Assembly (NCBI RefSeq): GCF_020907275.1
Contig: NZ_JAJJWI010000001.1
Location: 50,150-114,149 of the forward strand
Source of the DNA: Pontibacter silvestris
GTDB lineage: Bacteria; Bacteroidota; Bacteroidia; Cytophagales; Hymenobacteraceae
Reading direction: 5' to 3'
DNA length: 64,000 nt
The notes below the pieces were generated by a model. That model made no database searches. It was not told the origin of the DNA and saw nothing but the letters and a program-made list of their open reading frames with translations. The position numbers were made by a program, and so were the translations under genes. This document shows, piece after piece, positions 1 to 9,451 of the stretch; position 1 is the first letter of the stretch; every line of letters begins with the position of its first letter.

Positions 1-1
1 A

Positions 2-2050
2 GGCTTCAGCCATACCCATTTTAGCGGCACCGGCCACTCTGACTTAGGAGATTTCCTGATGATGCCTACCACAGGCAAACTGCAACTGAACCCCGGCACC
101 GAAGACAGGCCGGAAAGTGGCTATAGATCAGCCTTCTCACATACCACGGAAGTGGCAGAGCCTGCCTATTATAAGGTGAAGCTGAATGATCATAATATTA
201 CGGCAGAGCTGACGGCCACCAACCGAGTGGGTATGCACCAGTACACTTTCCCGAAATCCGACAATGCGCACATCATCCTGGACCTGATGGCGGGCATTTA
301 CAACTATGACGACAAAAACGTGTGGACCTTTGTGCGGGTAGAGAACGATACCCTCATCACGGGTTATAGGCAAACCAACGGCTGGGCCAGAACCCGCACC
401 GTCTATTTCGCCATGTCCTTCAATAAGCCCTTCGTCCAGTACGGCAGCAAGAAATACGATGAGGCGCAGGTTTACAAAGGCTTCTGGGGGAGGTTTGATC
501 AGGAACATAATTTCCCGGAGCTGGCGGGGCAGAAGCTCAGGATGTACTTCGATTTCAAAACAGAGGAAGGGGAGAAGATAAAGGTGAAGTTCGCCCTCTC
601 GCCAGTGAGTACAGAGGGAGCCCTGGCTAACATGCAAGCTGAAGTTCCGCATTGGGATTTTGACAGGGTGAAACGCGATAGTCAGGCACTCTGGAATAAG
701 GAACTGAACAAAGTGGTGGTAGATGCTGGCTCTAAAGACGATATGGTGAACTTCTATACCGCCATGTACCACGCTTTCCTGGGCCCGACCACTTACATGG
801 ACGTAGACGGCTCTTACCGGGGCCTGGACATGAACGTGCATAAGGCAGATGGTTTTACCAACTATACCAGCTTCTCTCTCTGGGACACCTACCGCGCCCT
901 GCACCCGCTGTTTAACATCGTGCAGCCGAAGCGCAACGGCGATATGATCAAGTCGATGCTGGCGCACTACGATCAAAGCGTGCACAAGATGCTGCCCGTC
1001 TGGTCGCACTACGCGAACGAGAACTGGTGTATGATCGGCTACCATGCCGTGCCTGTGATAGCCGATGCCGTTATAAAAGGGAACGCTGACTTTGATGTGC
1101 ATGCGGCGCTGGATGCCTGCATGACAACCGCCCGCAACAACTACTACGACGGGCTGAGCTATTATCAGGAAATGGGCTATGTACCGGAGGACAAGAACGG
1201 CTCCTCTGTCTCCAAAACATTAGAGTACGCCTATGACGACTGGTGCATTGCCCAAATGGCCAAAAAACTGGGCAGAAAGGATATCTACGATGAGTTCATC
1301 AAGCGCAGCGAGAGCTATAAGAATGTGTTTGACGCCAAGTCTGGTTATATGCGTCCGAAGCTAAGCGATGGCACCTTTAAAAAAGAATTCGACCCGTTGG
1401 ATACACACGGGCAGGGCTTTATAGAAGGGAACTCCTGGAACTATAGCCTGTACGTGCCGCAGGACCCGGCGCAACTGATAAAGATGATGGGCGGTAAAAC
1501 GCGCTTTGCCATGCACCTCGACTCACTGTTTACCATGGATTTGCCGGACAAGTATTTTGAGAACACCGAAGACATTTCTCGTGACGGCATCATCGGCAAT
1601 TATGTGCACGGCAACGAACCTTCGCATCACGTGGCCTACCTCTACAACTGGACCGATCAACCATGGAAAACACAGGATAAAATTCGAATGGTGTTAAAAG
1701 CCATGTATAAACCAACGGTAGACGGGCTGGGCGGCAACGACGATTTTGGGCAGATGAGTGCCTGGTACATCTTCAGCTCCCTTGGCTTCTATCCTGTAGC
1801 GCCAGCCTCAGACCAGTATGCCATCGGTAGCCCAGCAGTAAAAGCAGCTACCCTAAACTTGGAGAACGGTAAGACTTTTGCCGTTGATGTTAAAAATCAA
1901 AAAGACAAGAATGTGTATGTGCAGAAGGTTGAACTAAACGGAAAGCTTTTGAACCGCTCTTACATCACTCATAATGAGATTATGAACGGCGGAAAGATCA
2001 CCTTTTATATGGGATCAAAGCCGAATAAAAGAGCTGGTGGTAGGATTTAG
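2..2050 (+). CDS. GH92 family alpha-mannosidase, 5' end outside window
   Basis: Exo-acting calcium-dependent alpha-mannosidase family that trims mannose from N-glycans or yeast mannan in the periplasm or at the surface. The frame is open from base 2, and the residues before the first internal Met (position 59) read GFSHTHFSGTG followed by SDLGD, a hallmark N-terminal block of GH92, so the true start lies upstream and the Met at 59 is not the start. Other family blocks visible are EGNSWNYSLYVP (the Glu is the expected general acid), HGNEPSHH and GGNDDFGQMSAWY (acidic catalytic-base region). About 683 residues are present, so only the N-terminal beta-sandwich part is missing. A strong hairpin terminator follows. 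Linkage specificity cannot be read from sequence alone. Confidence 0.95.
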   Translation, partial: GFSHTHFSGTGHSDLGDFLMMPTTGKLQLNPGTEDRPESGYRSAFSHTTEVAEPAYYKVKLNDHNITAELTATNRVGMHQYTFPKSDNAHIILDLMAGIYNYDDKNVWTFVRVENDTLITGYRQTNGWARTRTVYFAMSFNKPFVQYGSKKYDEAQVYKGFWGRFDQEHNFPELAGQKLRMYFDFKTEEGEKIKVKFALSPVSTEGALANMQAEVPHWDFDRVKRDSQALWNKELNKVVVDAGSKDDMVNFYTAMYHAFLGPTTYMDVDGSYRGLDMNVHKADGFTNYTSFSLWDTYRALHPLFNIVQPKRNGDMIKSMLAHYDQSVHKMLPVWSHYANENWCMIGYHAVPVIADAVIKGNADFDVHAALDACMTTARNNYYDGLSYYQEMGYVPEDKNGSSVSKTLEYAYDDWCIAQMAKKLGRKDIYDEFIKRSESYKNVFDAKSGYMRPKLSDGTFKKEFDPLDTHGQGFIEGNSWNYSLYVPQDPAQLIKMMGGKTRFAMHLDSLFTMDLPDKYFENTEDISRDGIIGNYVHGNEPSHHVAYLYNWTDQPWKTQDKIRMVLKAMYKPTVDGLGGNDDFGQMSAWYIFSSLGFYPVAPASDQYAIGSPAVKAATLNLENGKTFAVDVKNQKDKNVYVQKVELNGKLLNRSYITHNEIMNGGKITFYMGSKPNKRAGGRI

Positions 2051-2100
2051 CAGTACTGTGTGAGAGTGCCCAGAGTGTGAGCGTTAAGCTACAAAGAATA

Positions 2101-2139
2101 AAAAAGCGCCCCGGTTGAACATAACTGGGGCGCTTTTTT
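2101..2139. terminator. bidirectional rho-independent terminator
   Basis: An 11-bp GC-rich stem (GCGCCCCGGTT with AACTGGGGCGC, one GT wobble) is flanked by A5 on the left and T6 on the right. It lies between the convergent GH92 and DUF4168 genes and can serve both strands. Confidence 0.85.
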
Positions 2140-2156
2140 ATAAAGGTCTGCTGCTA

Positions 2157-2663
2157 TTATTGGTTTAGCAGTTGCTGAACTCTTGTTTTAACTTCAGGAT
2201 CCTGGTTGAAGGCTGTTAATATTTCTTCATACTTCTCCATTGTCAGGCCCTCTTCCTGAACTGCCTGCTCAACTTCCTCTTTTGCCGCTGGCTGCATTTC
2301 TACAACTTGCTGTGCGGCTTTATTGAAAGACGCCATTTCTTCTGGGGTTGCACCCAGCTCGTCTGTTTTTTGTTGTTGATGGGCTTTGGCTATCTCGTTA
2401 AATCTATCTACCGTAAGATTTTCTCCCTCAATTGCAGATATCATCTCCTGCTGGTTCTCTTTCTGTATGGTAGTTGCTTTTTTGTTTGCTTCTATAAATT
2501 GTTCCAGCTCAGTATCAGTAAATTTTTGATCTCCCTGTTGCTGCTGCGTTTCATCCTGTTGTGGGGTTGCCGTTTCCTGTGAAAATGCAGTATGTCCAAA
2601 ACACATTGCAGCTATTACTAGTGTGGATGTAAATATCCCTTTTACTTTCTTCGTAAGTTCCAT
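2157..2663 (-). CDS. DUF4168-type exported protein
   Basis: 168-aa protein with a Sec signal peptide (residues about 1-28, ending near AFSQ), a short Gln-rich linker (about 30-46) and then a helical acidic domain. The domain contains two related segments, each a helix followed by a 'L-x-x-(D/E)-(R/K)-(F/Y)' turn (LTVDRFNEI and LTMEKYEEI), the pattern of DUF4168. Family function is unknown; members are exported and often sit with envelope-stress genes. Here it starts a minus-strand run of SDR, YihY and YsnF-like genes, though each has its own spacing and terminator. The family call is by recognition of motif layout only. Confidence 0.75.
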   Translation of the reverse strand: MELTKKVKGIFTSTLVIAAMCFGHTAFSQETATPQQDETQQQQGDQKFTDTELEQFIEANKKATTIQKENQQEMISAIEGENLTVDRFNEIAKAHQQQKTDELGATPEEMASFNKAAQQVVEMQPAAKEEVEQAVQEEGLTMEKYEEILTAFNQDPEVKTRVQQLLNQ

Positions 2664-3086
2664 AAGGTAGTATGAATTAGGTTTAAGGTTTCGATATTAG
2701 ATTAAATTACGGTGTAAACATGCAGCATGTTATACCTGTACTAGAAGTGATTGGGTTAATGACTGATAGCTTTTACCCGAAAGAGATGCTTTATTGCATC
2801 TCTTTAAAATTACTAAAATTTATGCTTGATGTCAAATACAAGAGCAACAGGAGCTGTATTTATCCTTTGTGAACTGTTAAAAGTTGAAAAGTATGAAAGG
2901 TATTATTTATAGCTTTGCTATACATCAATTGAAAAGGAATCGCTAGATCTTAATGCAAGTTTATGAATATAAAAGAAAACAGTCATATACTGATTCGTTA
3001 CTTCGGGCCTATGAATAAATAGCACCCTAACCAGCCAGGCCAGTTAGGGTGCTGTTTATTTCATTGATTTAAGTTATTCAGCTAGC
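2664..3086. other. intergenic region, 423 bp
   Basis: AT-rich. The only structure I see is the hairpin at 3022-3052. No plausible coding frame; it should contain the promoter of the DUF4168 gene at its left end. Confidence 0.5.
3022..3052 (-). terminator. hairpin terminator of the SDR gene
   Basis: Perfect 10-bp stem GCACCCTAAC / GTTAGGGTGC with an 11-nt loop, 35 bp past the stop codon of the minus-strand SDR gene. The T-tract is weak, so termination efficiency is uncertain. Confidence 0.65.
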
Positions 3087-3881
3087 TTATTTATCACTAG
3101 GTTTGGCCTGTTGGTGCATGCCTTCTGCGACTACATTATCAGGTAAGATATTGCCGGCAGCAGCCATTACTTTGTTTTTTAAGCCTGATACGACCTTATC
3201 CTTGCCTGCCATCAAACCTTCATAACCATCTTTAGCCACTGTAGCCGGATCTGATTTACTGCCTTCTTTTACCATTTTAGCATCTTCCATGTCTGCTTTA
3301 TGGAAGAAATCTGTATCTGTAGGGCCAGGTAACAGGGCTGTGACAGTAACATTGGTATTTTTGGTCTCATTGCGTATTGCTTCTGAAAAAGAGGTGACAA
3401 AAGCTTTTGTTGCATGATAAACTGCTTGCAGTGGCCCAGGGATTTCACTCCCTACTGAAGAAACGTTTAATACTTTACCCTCATTGCGAGCCACCATCTC
3501 TCTTAAAAAGTACTTTGTTAAGATCAGGTAAGCTCCAATGTTCAGGTCTACAATTTCCAGTTCTCTGTTTATGTCAGTGTCTACAAACTCTCCATACTGG
3601 CCTTGCCCGGCATTATTTACTAATGCGTCTACCTGTATTCCTTTGGCTTTGATTTCATTACATACTTCAAAGGGGCTCTCCCGTAATGAAAGATCTTTGG
3701 CAATAGTTACCACCTCTGTGCCAAATTGTTGTTTAAATTCTGAAGCTGTTTTGTCAAGTTCTTCCTGGCTGCGGGCTACAATTAACAGGTTATATTGATT
3801 TTGAGCAAATTGCTTAGCCAGTTCATAGCCAATGCCATTTGTAGCTCCTGTAACAAGAGCATATTTTTGATTGTTTGCCAT
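3087..3881 (-). CDS. SDR family NAD(P)-dependent oxidoreductase
   Basis: 264-aa classical short-chain dehydrogenase. The Rossmann cofactor motif TGATNGIG is at residues 11-18, the structural NNAG motif near 89-92, the catalytic Ser in SSVGSE near 141, and the catalytic Tyr/Lys in YHATK near 155-159. The absence of an acidic residue right after strand 2 and the presence of Arg there (LLIVARS) favour NADPH. The last 25 residues extend beyond the core fold. Substrate cannot be predicted. Neighbours are stress-type genes with no shared pathway visible. Confidence 0.9.
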   Translation of the reverse strand: MANNQKYALVTGATNGIGYELAKQFAQNQYNLLIVARSQEELDKTASEFKQQFGTEVVTIAKDLSLRESPFEVCNEIKAKGIQVDALVNNAGQGQYGEFVDTDINRELEIVDLNIGAYLILTKYFLREMVARNEGKVLNVSSVGSEIPGPLQAVYHATKAFVTSFSEAIRNETKNTNVTVTALLPGPTDTDFFHKADMEDAKMVKEGSKSDPATVAKDGYEGLMAGKDKVVSGLKNKVMAAAGNILPDNVVAEGMHQQAKPSDK

Positions 3882-4201
3882 AGCTTGTTGTTCTTGAGGT
3901 TTTAACGTTATAACTTTTACAACGGCTTTACCTATGCATTGTTTAAATAATTTGAGAAGCCGGACAGTAATATTAACTTTTAATTTTGCTTAGCCTTTTA
4001 CTGTTCTAAATAGCTGTTTTTGAACCTAAAAGAATAATGTTCTAGTAAAGCTGTATTCCGTTTGGGCTACAGGCGAATAGTTCAAACTAAGTTATTTCTT
4101 TTGATCCAAGCTGGCTTTTCTGGTGTTCGGAAGTGTTGCAGAAAATATGATTTTCTGAACTGTCAGAGATCAGTTATTAAGGAAGTTGTGCATATAAAAA
4201 G
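3882..4201. other. intergenic region, 320 bp
   Basis: AT-rich, with no coding frame and no strong hairpin. It lies between the start of the SDR gene and the end of the YihY gene and probably carries the SDR promoter. Confidence 0.4.
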
Positions 4202-5119
4202 CTAGTCCTCCTGACTTTGGGGCTTTTTATATTTTAATGCAATGTTTGTCGGTTCAACATCTCTGTCATGGTTGTTGGCATAAGCTTTGGTTACTTCTGC
4301 TCCCAGCATCAAAATTACGGAGGAGTAGAAAACCCATAGAAGCAGCAGAACCAGCGACCCAGCTGCGGCATAAATACCCACAATTTCAACACTACCCAAG
4401 ATGTAGTTGATAATCTGTTTTCCAATCAGGAAAAGAATAGAAGTGATAACTCCTCCAGCCAATGCATCTTTCCAGGCTACTTTTGCATCTGGCAAGCCTT
4501 TATGTACAGTTGTAAAGAAAATTAAAACGACAGCCAGGTAAAAAGAAGTATTTATTGTTCGTATAGCAGGCGAAAGATACTGCTCAAAAACATCGCGAAG
4601 GTCATCACTAAAAACAGCAATAACTGTATCAAGCAATAAACTAATGCTGAGCAATAAACCTAAGCCTACCACCATAGCCAGAGCTTTTAATCTGTTTTTT
4701 AGAATTTTAAAAAAACTTAAGTTCGGCTTAACTCTTACTTGCCATACTGCATTGAGTGCTTTCTGAATGATGAAGAAAATAATAGTGGCACTGTTGATAA
4801 CTACTAATATACCGATAAGTATGCCCCAGAAACCAGCAGGTATGTTCACTGCATTTTCAAGAACAGTACTTGCCTGCTCTCCAGCTTTAGGGTTAATCAG
4901 GTCTGTAACCTCCTTTACAATTTCTACCCTTACTTGTTCCTGTGCAAAAAAAGCAGAACCTATCAGCATAAGGACAATTAATATGGCGGGCAATGAAAAG
5001 ATGGTAAAGAACGCAATGGCAGCACTGTAAACGATAGGTTCGTTGCGCTGAAAATTTTTTCGGCTGTCTTTAAGTATTTTCCAGGTTTTGTTAAAGAATT
5101 TCTTCACACGCGTCATCAA
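4202..5119 (-). CDS. YihY/BrkB family inner-membrane protein
   Basis: 305-aa polytopic membrane protein. Six hydrophobic segments are visible (about 30-55, 95-120, 145-170, 185-210, 225-245 and 250-275) after a basic cytoplasmic N-terminus rich in Lys and Phe, the layout of the YihY/virulence factor BrkB family (once mislabelled RNase BN). The block YSAAIAFFTIFSLPAIL near residue 32 and the GAEVTKAYA block near 275 are typical of the family. The function is unresolved. The short soluble C-terminus is normal in length. Confidence 0.9.
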   Translation of the reverse strand: MMTRVKKFFNKTWKILKDSRKNFQRNEPIVYSAAIAFFTIFSLPAILIVLMLIGSAFFAQEQVRVEIVKEVTDLINPKAGEQASTVLENAVNIPAGFWGILIGILVVINSATIIFFIIQKALNAVWQVRVKPNLSFFKILKNRLKALAMVVGLGLLLSISLLLDTVIAVFSDDLRDVFEQYLSPAIRTINTSFYLAVVLIFFTTVHKGLPDAKVAWKDALAGGVITSILFLIGKQIINYILGSVEIVGIYAAAGSLVLLLLWVFYSSVILMLGAEVTKAYANNHDRDVEPTNIALKYKKPQSQED

Positions 5120-5273
5120 TCACCCTTGCTGGTTTAGGAGAGCTTTATATTTGTATGTAAACGCCGCAGTTACTCTGTAGGTTAGTTAATTTTAAAACCA
5201 TCATGCTCTAAGCAGAAAGAAGCATACGTTTATAAGTTGCTTTTTCGTATAGTTTGCAATCTGGCAAATACAG

Positions 5274-5306
5274 AAAAGCGGTAGCCTGTAAACAAGCTAC
5301 CGCTCT
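5274..5306 (-). terminator. rho-independent terminator of the YsnF-like gene
   Basis: Stem GCGGTAGC / GCTACCGC with a loop of about 10 nt. Read on the minus strand it is followed by TTTTC, directly after the stop codon of the gene at 5338-6126. Confidence 0.8.
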
Positions 5307-5337
5307 CCAAAATATATGTTGTTTACCTTTTCCTGAC

Positions 5338-6126
5338 TTAGATACCAGTTGGTCTGTTCAGGTCAGTATCTTTATCCAAATCATCAATTTCTACGTCTGT
5401 TTTACGTACAGTTCCCTTGATGTTTTCGTCGTGTTCTTCTACTTCTGTGCCAAAGCTTACTTCTTCCACAACTCGGGCTTGCTTATCAACCATAGGTACT
5501 TCTGCATGTTCAGTAACATTGATGTCACCCGCTTTAAGTTTTGTGAAGTCTGCTTCCGTAGCAGGGCGATTAGTAGGAGTGCGCTCTACCCAAACATGCT
5601 CCTGGCGAAGACGCAGATGCTCTTCTACCGGGCGCTCAATAATACGGCTTCTCAGGCGAATTCCCCCGGTTTCAACCTCTCTTTTGCCCACCTCAAGTTG
5701 CTCTTCAATAATGGGAATAGTGCTTTCTGCGTGTTCTTCTCTTACACCTGTAGCCGTTGTACCTGTTCCGCTGCGGTACTGAGAGGCACGCTCATCAATA
5801 TCTACGGCGCCATATTCGTCTAATATGTCGGCGGCCCGTTCCGCTTCCGCTGGAGACTGAACATGTACCGTTACAATAGCGCTGCGCCTGGCAACATTAG
5901 AATATCTGCTTGTGTCATCGTCATTGCCAAACAAAGAGCTGAAGAAGTTACTAATACTATCATTGTCTTCTTCGTTATAGGTGTCAGTAGAAGTGCCTGT
6001 GCCACTTGTTGCACTTTGGTCTGCTATATCTATGTTTTCCCGGGTAAATCCGCTATTCGTAAGTTGCATAGCGGCATCCTGCGCCTCTGTCAGGCTATCA
6101 AAAATTCCTATTACTGTCTGTGCCAT
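5338..6126 (-). CDS. YsnF/AvaK (DUF2382) stress protein with N-terminal GSP17M-like domain
   Basis: 262-aa soluble protein. The N-terminal ~100 residues (starting TVIGIFDSLTEAQDAAMQL) resemble the general-stress-protein 17M fold, in which a flavin-free beta-alpha unit is repeated. The C-terminal part (about 130-255) is the DUF2382 domain: IPIIEEQLEVGKREVETGG, then RLRSRIIERPVEE, WVERTPTNRPAT and a second EEVSFGTEVEE strand. A low-complexity Ser/Thr/Asp/Asn linker joins the two. The family is linked to desiccation, oxidative and general stress in other bacteria; no enzymatic role is known. It sits with YihY and DUF4168 genes on the same strand. Confidence 0.85.
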   Translation of the reverse strand: MAQTVIGIFDSLTEAQDAAMQLTNSGFTRENIDIADQSATSGTGTSTDTYNEEDNDSISNFFSSLFGNDDDTSRYSNVARRSAIVTVHVQSPAEAERAADILDEYGAVDIDERASQYRSGTGTTATGVREEHAESTIPIIEEQLEVGKREVETGGIRLRSRIIERPVEEHLRLRQEHVWVERTPTNRPATEADFTKLKAGDINVTEHAEVPMVDKQARVVEEVSFGTEVEEHDENIKGTVRKTDVEIDDLDKDTDLNRPTGI

Positions 6127-6618
6127 TGTTAATTAAGTTTATTTTCTGTTTTATTAATTTTTTAACTGAATAAGATTCAGTTTGCAATGTGAATACGGGC
6201 TGATAAAATAAATGTTTGGTATAATAAGTTATTGAAATTTAGGTATATATGGATGCTGTTGTAGATGTTTTTATAATGTAAGCAAGAATATGGGTATAGG
6301 TGAATAAATTGGATTATATTTATAATAAAGCAGGTTGTTTGATACTAACTGGCTGATTTATAAAAGAATAGCTTCTATTACAAAGAGGTTTAATAAGTTG
6401 TGTTTCTCAGAGGAAGATATTGAAAATGAACAAGCTTTGTTAACTTTAAAGTAAAGTGGAAAAATAGATGTGGTTTTTTTAAAATAGAAAAGACATATTT
6501 ACTTAAGTTAACGGCATAAATTCAGAGTTGCCTTTAAGTAAAGAGGCCTTGCAAAATTTCTTCTGCAAAGCCTTCTTACTTAAATAATATTTGCTGTGGT
6601 AGTTATCACATAATTAAA
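6127..6618. other. intergenic region, 492 bp
   Basis: Very AT-rich; no coding frame. Contains the hairpin at 6533-6584 near its right end. The left end should hold the promoter of the YsnF-like gene. Confidence 0.4.
6533..6584 (-). terminator. long imperfect hairpin after the GH27 gene
   Basis: Two ~20-nt arms, TTAAGTAAAGAGGCCTTGCA and its near complement, pair with three wobble or mismatch positions around an 11-nt loop. It lies 35 bp past the stop codon of the minus-strand alpha-galactosidase and is the likely terminator. Confidence 0.6.
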
Positions 6619-8472
6619 CTATATCTTTTTCTTTTTTACAGGAGAGATTCTATAAAGGCCGGCACCATGACGATTTAAAGCTGGTGCAAATTCTCCTTTG
6701 AACATACCCATGTCTTTTCCTGACCATAAGTCCTTGACCTTAGCGGCTTCAAAACCAAGCTGTTTTAGCTGAACGGCTACCTTCGCTGAATTGGGAGGCA
6801 TAGGACCTGCAGGTTCCTCTGTAAACACCAGGAACTTAACTGTTGCCCCAACATTTTGGTCAGCACCTGCTTTATCTAAGCCAACCAAAGCTCTAAATCT
6901 TGTATAGCCTTTGGGTAGCGTGTACTCAATAACTGAATTAGAATGCGTACCTATACCGTTGGCATATTGGTTATCGTTTACGATAAGAGGGCTTCCTGCC
7001 ACACCAGCGTTTACTGTTGCTTTTCCCCAACCTGATTTTGCTTTATCCCATTTGAGGGAAGTTAGTTGGAGGGAATCTCCTTTTTCGTTGTATAAGGTAG
7101 GGGCAATCCAGTTGGCATGATCCCATTCAATGCCATCTTCGGCATCTGTTACAGCCAAATATAACTTTGTCGCTCCTGAAATATCAATGTCCAGAAGTTG
7201 GCCAGCTTCCTTTGTTTGCCTGTTGATGACTTCACTTGTCCAGATTGCTTTGCTTTCTACAGCCTCTACCTGATCGGCAATGTTAAATAGGGCCAGGTAC
7301 TTATCTCCTGTTTCAGGATCGTCTGCCACCCAGCCAACCTGGTGTTCTGTATGAAACAGTTCTTTGTTGTTTGTACTGTTGTTTAGCACGTTTAACACAT
7401 CTTTGTTCGTCAGCAGCGAAAGCGTAAAGTCATCATTGCTGGGCAAGTCACCCCCAAACATTAATGGGGACTTAAAGATTGACCATAGCGTCATGAGCGT
7501 ATACTGCTCATCTTTGGTGAAAGCAGTCATGCGGTCATCACCTCTTTCTCCTCTTATACTCAGGCGGCCCAGCGGCAGCATGTCCCCATCTGGGTAAGCG
7601 CCTGGTTTACGGTACTGGTTCCAGCGTGCAAATACATCAAAGTGCTCCTTAAGCTGTAGCCAGCTATCCCAGAAATCGCCTACGGTACGCCACATGTTGG
7701 CATGCTGCTGTACGTGATGTGCTTTATCTACTGGTGTTTCTCCCGGTGAGGTGCTAAGCACAATTTTGCGCCCAGTCCTATCAATTGCCTTGCGGATCAT
7801 TTCTACTTCACCGGCAAAATAAATAGGGGAGGAGAGATCATCTATTTTAACAAAGTCAAGCCCCCAGGATGCATACAGGTCAAACAGAGAATTATAGTAC
7901 TCCTGCGACCCAGGCTTGCCAGGCACAATAGTGTACATATCCCGCAGCCATCGGCACTGATCTTCTTCAGAATAAATATCCTGTGCTGTTGCTGTACTGC
8001 CTTTAATTGGTAGGTTTTGTTTAACGGCTACTACCGGAATTCCTCGCATAATGTGTATACCGAATTTGAGGCCTTTGCTGTGTACATAATCGGCTAGCGG
8101 CTTAAAACCTTTTCCGTTTGCAGCAGAGGGGAAGCGGTTAATAGCAGGAATAAACCGCCCATATTCATCAATATTGTACTCAGGGTTGGTTTGGTTGTAT
8201 CCATGTGCCTTATCGTTGCTGACGTACCAGCGAATATCCACGACCACGTATTCCCAACCCGAAGATTTCAGGTTCTTAGCCATGTAATCTGCATTAGCCT
8301 TTACTTCTGCTTCTGTGACTGTTGGCCCGTAACTATCCCAACTGTTCCAACCCATAGGTGGTGTGGCTGCCCACTGATGAAAATCTTTCTGCTTGGTTAC
8401 TTTTTGTGCAAGACTGGCACCAGTAGCCAGACCAAATAGTGAAAGAGACAGAGCAAGTGTTGCTATCTTCAT
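6619..8472 (-). CDS. GH27 family alpha-galactosidase with C-terminal NPCBM-like module
   Basis: 617-aa exported glycosidase. Signal peptide at residues 1-22. The (beta/alpha)8 barrel opens with PPMGWNSWDSYG (38-49), the GH27 hallmark; the nucleophile is expected in DFVKIDD and the acid/base in RTVGDFWDSW. An anti-parallel beta domain follows (about 380-455). The last ~150 residues contain GIGTHSNSVIEYTLPKG and a GATVKF strand, matching an NPCBM-type carbohydrate-binding module, with an unusual final ~50-residue segment after it. GH27 retaining enzymes release terminal alpha-D-galactose or alpha-N-acetylgalactosamine; which one cannot be told. It stands alone here with its own terminator and is not inside a SusCD operon. 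Confidence 0.92.
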   Translation of the reverse strand: MKIATLALSLSLFGLATGASLAQKVTKQKDFHQWAATPPMGWNSWDSYGPTVTEAEVKANADYMAKNLKSSGWEYVVVDIRWYVSNDKAHGYNQTNPEYNIDEYGRFIPAINRFPSAANGKGFKPLADYVHSKGLKFGIHIMRGIPVVAVKQNLPIKGSTATAQDIYSEEDQCRWLRDMYTIVPGKPGSQEYYNSLFDLYASWGLDFVKIDDLSSPIYFAGEVEMIRKAIDRTGRKIVLSTSPGETPVDKAHHVQQHANMWRTVGDFWDSWLQLKEHFDVFARWNQYRKPGAYPDGDMLPLGRLSIRGERGDDRMTAFTKDEQYTLMTLWSIFKSPLMFGGDLPSNDDFTLSLLTNKDVLNVLNNSTNNKELFHTEHQVGWVADDPETGDKYLALFNIADQVEAVESKAIWTSEVINRQTKEAGQLLDIDISGATKLYLAVTDAEDGIEWDHANWIAPTLYNEKGDSLQLTSLKWDKAKSGWGKATVNAGVAGSPLIVNDNQYANGIGTHSNSVIEYTLPKGYTRFRALVGLDKAGADQNVGATVKFLVFTEEPAGPMPPNSAKVAVQLKQLGFEAAKVKDLWSGKDMGMFKGEFAPALNRHGAGLYRISPVKKKKI

Positions 8473-8843
8473 AAGCTTTGTTAATACTTTTAATGCTGAA
8501 TATTCAGAAAAGAACTAAGCAGAGTAGACATTGCTTTTAGTCAATATACTGCTGCTGCTGCGTTTTAAGAACTGTCTAATTAACGTTTATTAGGTGATTA
8601 ATAAAAGTTCTTTAGTGAATTTATTGCAGCATATTCGACAGAGCTACTTATTAGCTGGAGTAATAGGTGACGTGAGGGCGCGTAAAGATAGCCAACTAAT
8701 ACTTGCCTGTGCCTTTTGGCGAGCGAACTATCAAAAAAAATAAATAACTTGACAAAACGCTGGATACTTTGTAACCTAACGAAAGTTTAAGAGCTAAAAC
8801 AATCTTGTGCTTTGCAATCATATATCTATCATAAAAATATATT
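8473..8843. other. divergent promoter region, 371 bp
   Basis: Lies between the divergently transcribed GH27 gene (minus) and GAF gene (plus). A small palindrome, TTTATTA-N6-TAATAAA at 8586-8605, is the only candidate operator I see. No coding frame. Confidence 0.4.
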
Positions 8844-9332
8844 ATGCATACTGAAATCTCCTCTATTCTTACTTCTATCCAAAATACTATGGCTGAAATA
8901 AACTGGCAGCAACTGCTGGAAAGCGTTGTTGCTGCTTTTGATTGTTCTACTGGTACTATGCATACCTTGGACAAAAGTACTAATTTGCTAGTTCTGCAGG
9001 CGTACCAGGGGATACCGCCTTTCCTGTTGCCTAAAATGCAAACTATTCCTATTGGTAAGGGTATGGCAGGCATCGCAGCTGAACGTAGAAAGCCTGTAGA
9101 AATGTGTAATCTGCAAACAGATGAATCTGGGGTGGCTCGCCCTGCGGCAAAAGAAACAAAGGTAGAAGGGTCTATTGCTGTTCCTATGCTGTTGGAAGGG
9201 GAGTTATATGGTGTATTCGGAATAGCGAAGCCTGTCCCTTATGACTTTACGGAAGAGGAAATCAGCAATCTAATGAAGATAGGGGAGGAAATAAGCCGAT
9301 ATGTTCGTGCTAATTCTGCTCAAGTTTCTTGA
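8844..9332 (+). CDS. single GAF-domain protein
   Basis: 162-aa cytoplasmic protein that is almost entirely one GAF domain: the core runs from about residue 15 to 155 and includes GKGMAGIAAERRKPVEMCNL and SIAVPMLLEGELYGVFGI, the typical beta-sheet signature. No output domain is attached, so it is a free-standing small-molecule sensor or scaffold. The pattern of Cys residues does not match the fRMsr methionine sulfoxide reductase. Ligand unknown. It is convergent with the small acidic-protein gene and separated from it by a long inverted repeat. Confidence 0.85.
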   Translation: MHTEISSILTSIQNTMAEINWQQLLESVVAAFDCSTGTMHTLDKSTNLLVLQAYQGIPPFLLPKMQTIPIGKGMAGIAAERRKPVEMCNLQTDESGVARPAAKETKVEGSIAVPMLLEGELYGVFGIAKPVPYDFTEEEISNLMKIGEEISRYVRANSAQVS

Positions 9333-9348
9333 TTGTCTTACAAAACAT

Positions 9349-9404
9349 AATAGTATTTCTAGGAGAGCGATCATAAGATTATTACTCTCCTAGCAAATAC
9401 TATT
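9349..9404. terminator. 19-bp inverted repeat between convergent genes
   Basis: Arms AATAGTATTTCTAGGAGAG and CTCTCCTAGCAAATACTATT pair along their full length with one bulged base around a 17-nt loop. It sits between the convergent GAF gene and the gene at 9452-9733 and is best read as a bidirectional terminator. Confidence 0.7.
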
Positions 9405-9451
9405 CAACAGGATGCGAAACAAAACTAATGCTGCTATTCACTTTCTGTAGC

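Noticed and set aside
137..1102. 321-codon open frame on the minus strand
   Set aside because: It is fully inside the GH92 gene, has no recognisable domain and reflects codon bias on the opposite strand.
5254..5823. 189-codon open frame on the plus strand
   Set aside because: Antisense to the YsnF-like gene and runs through its terminator hairpin; Cys/Phe-rich sequence without a domain.
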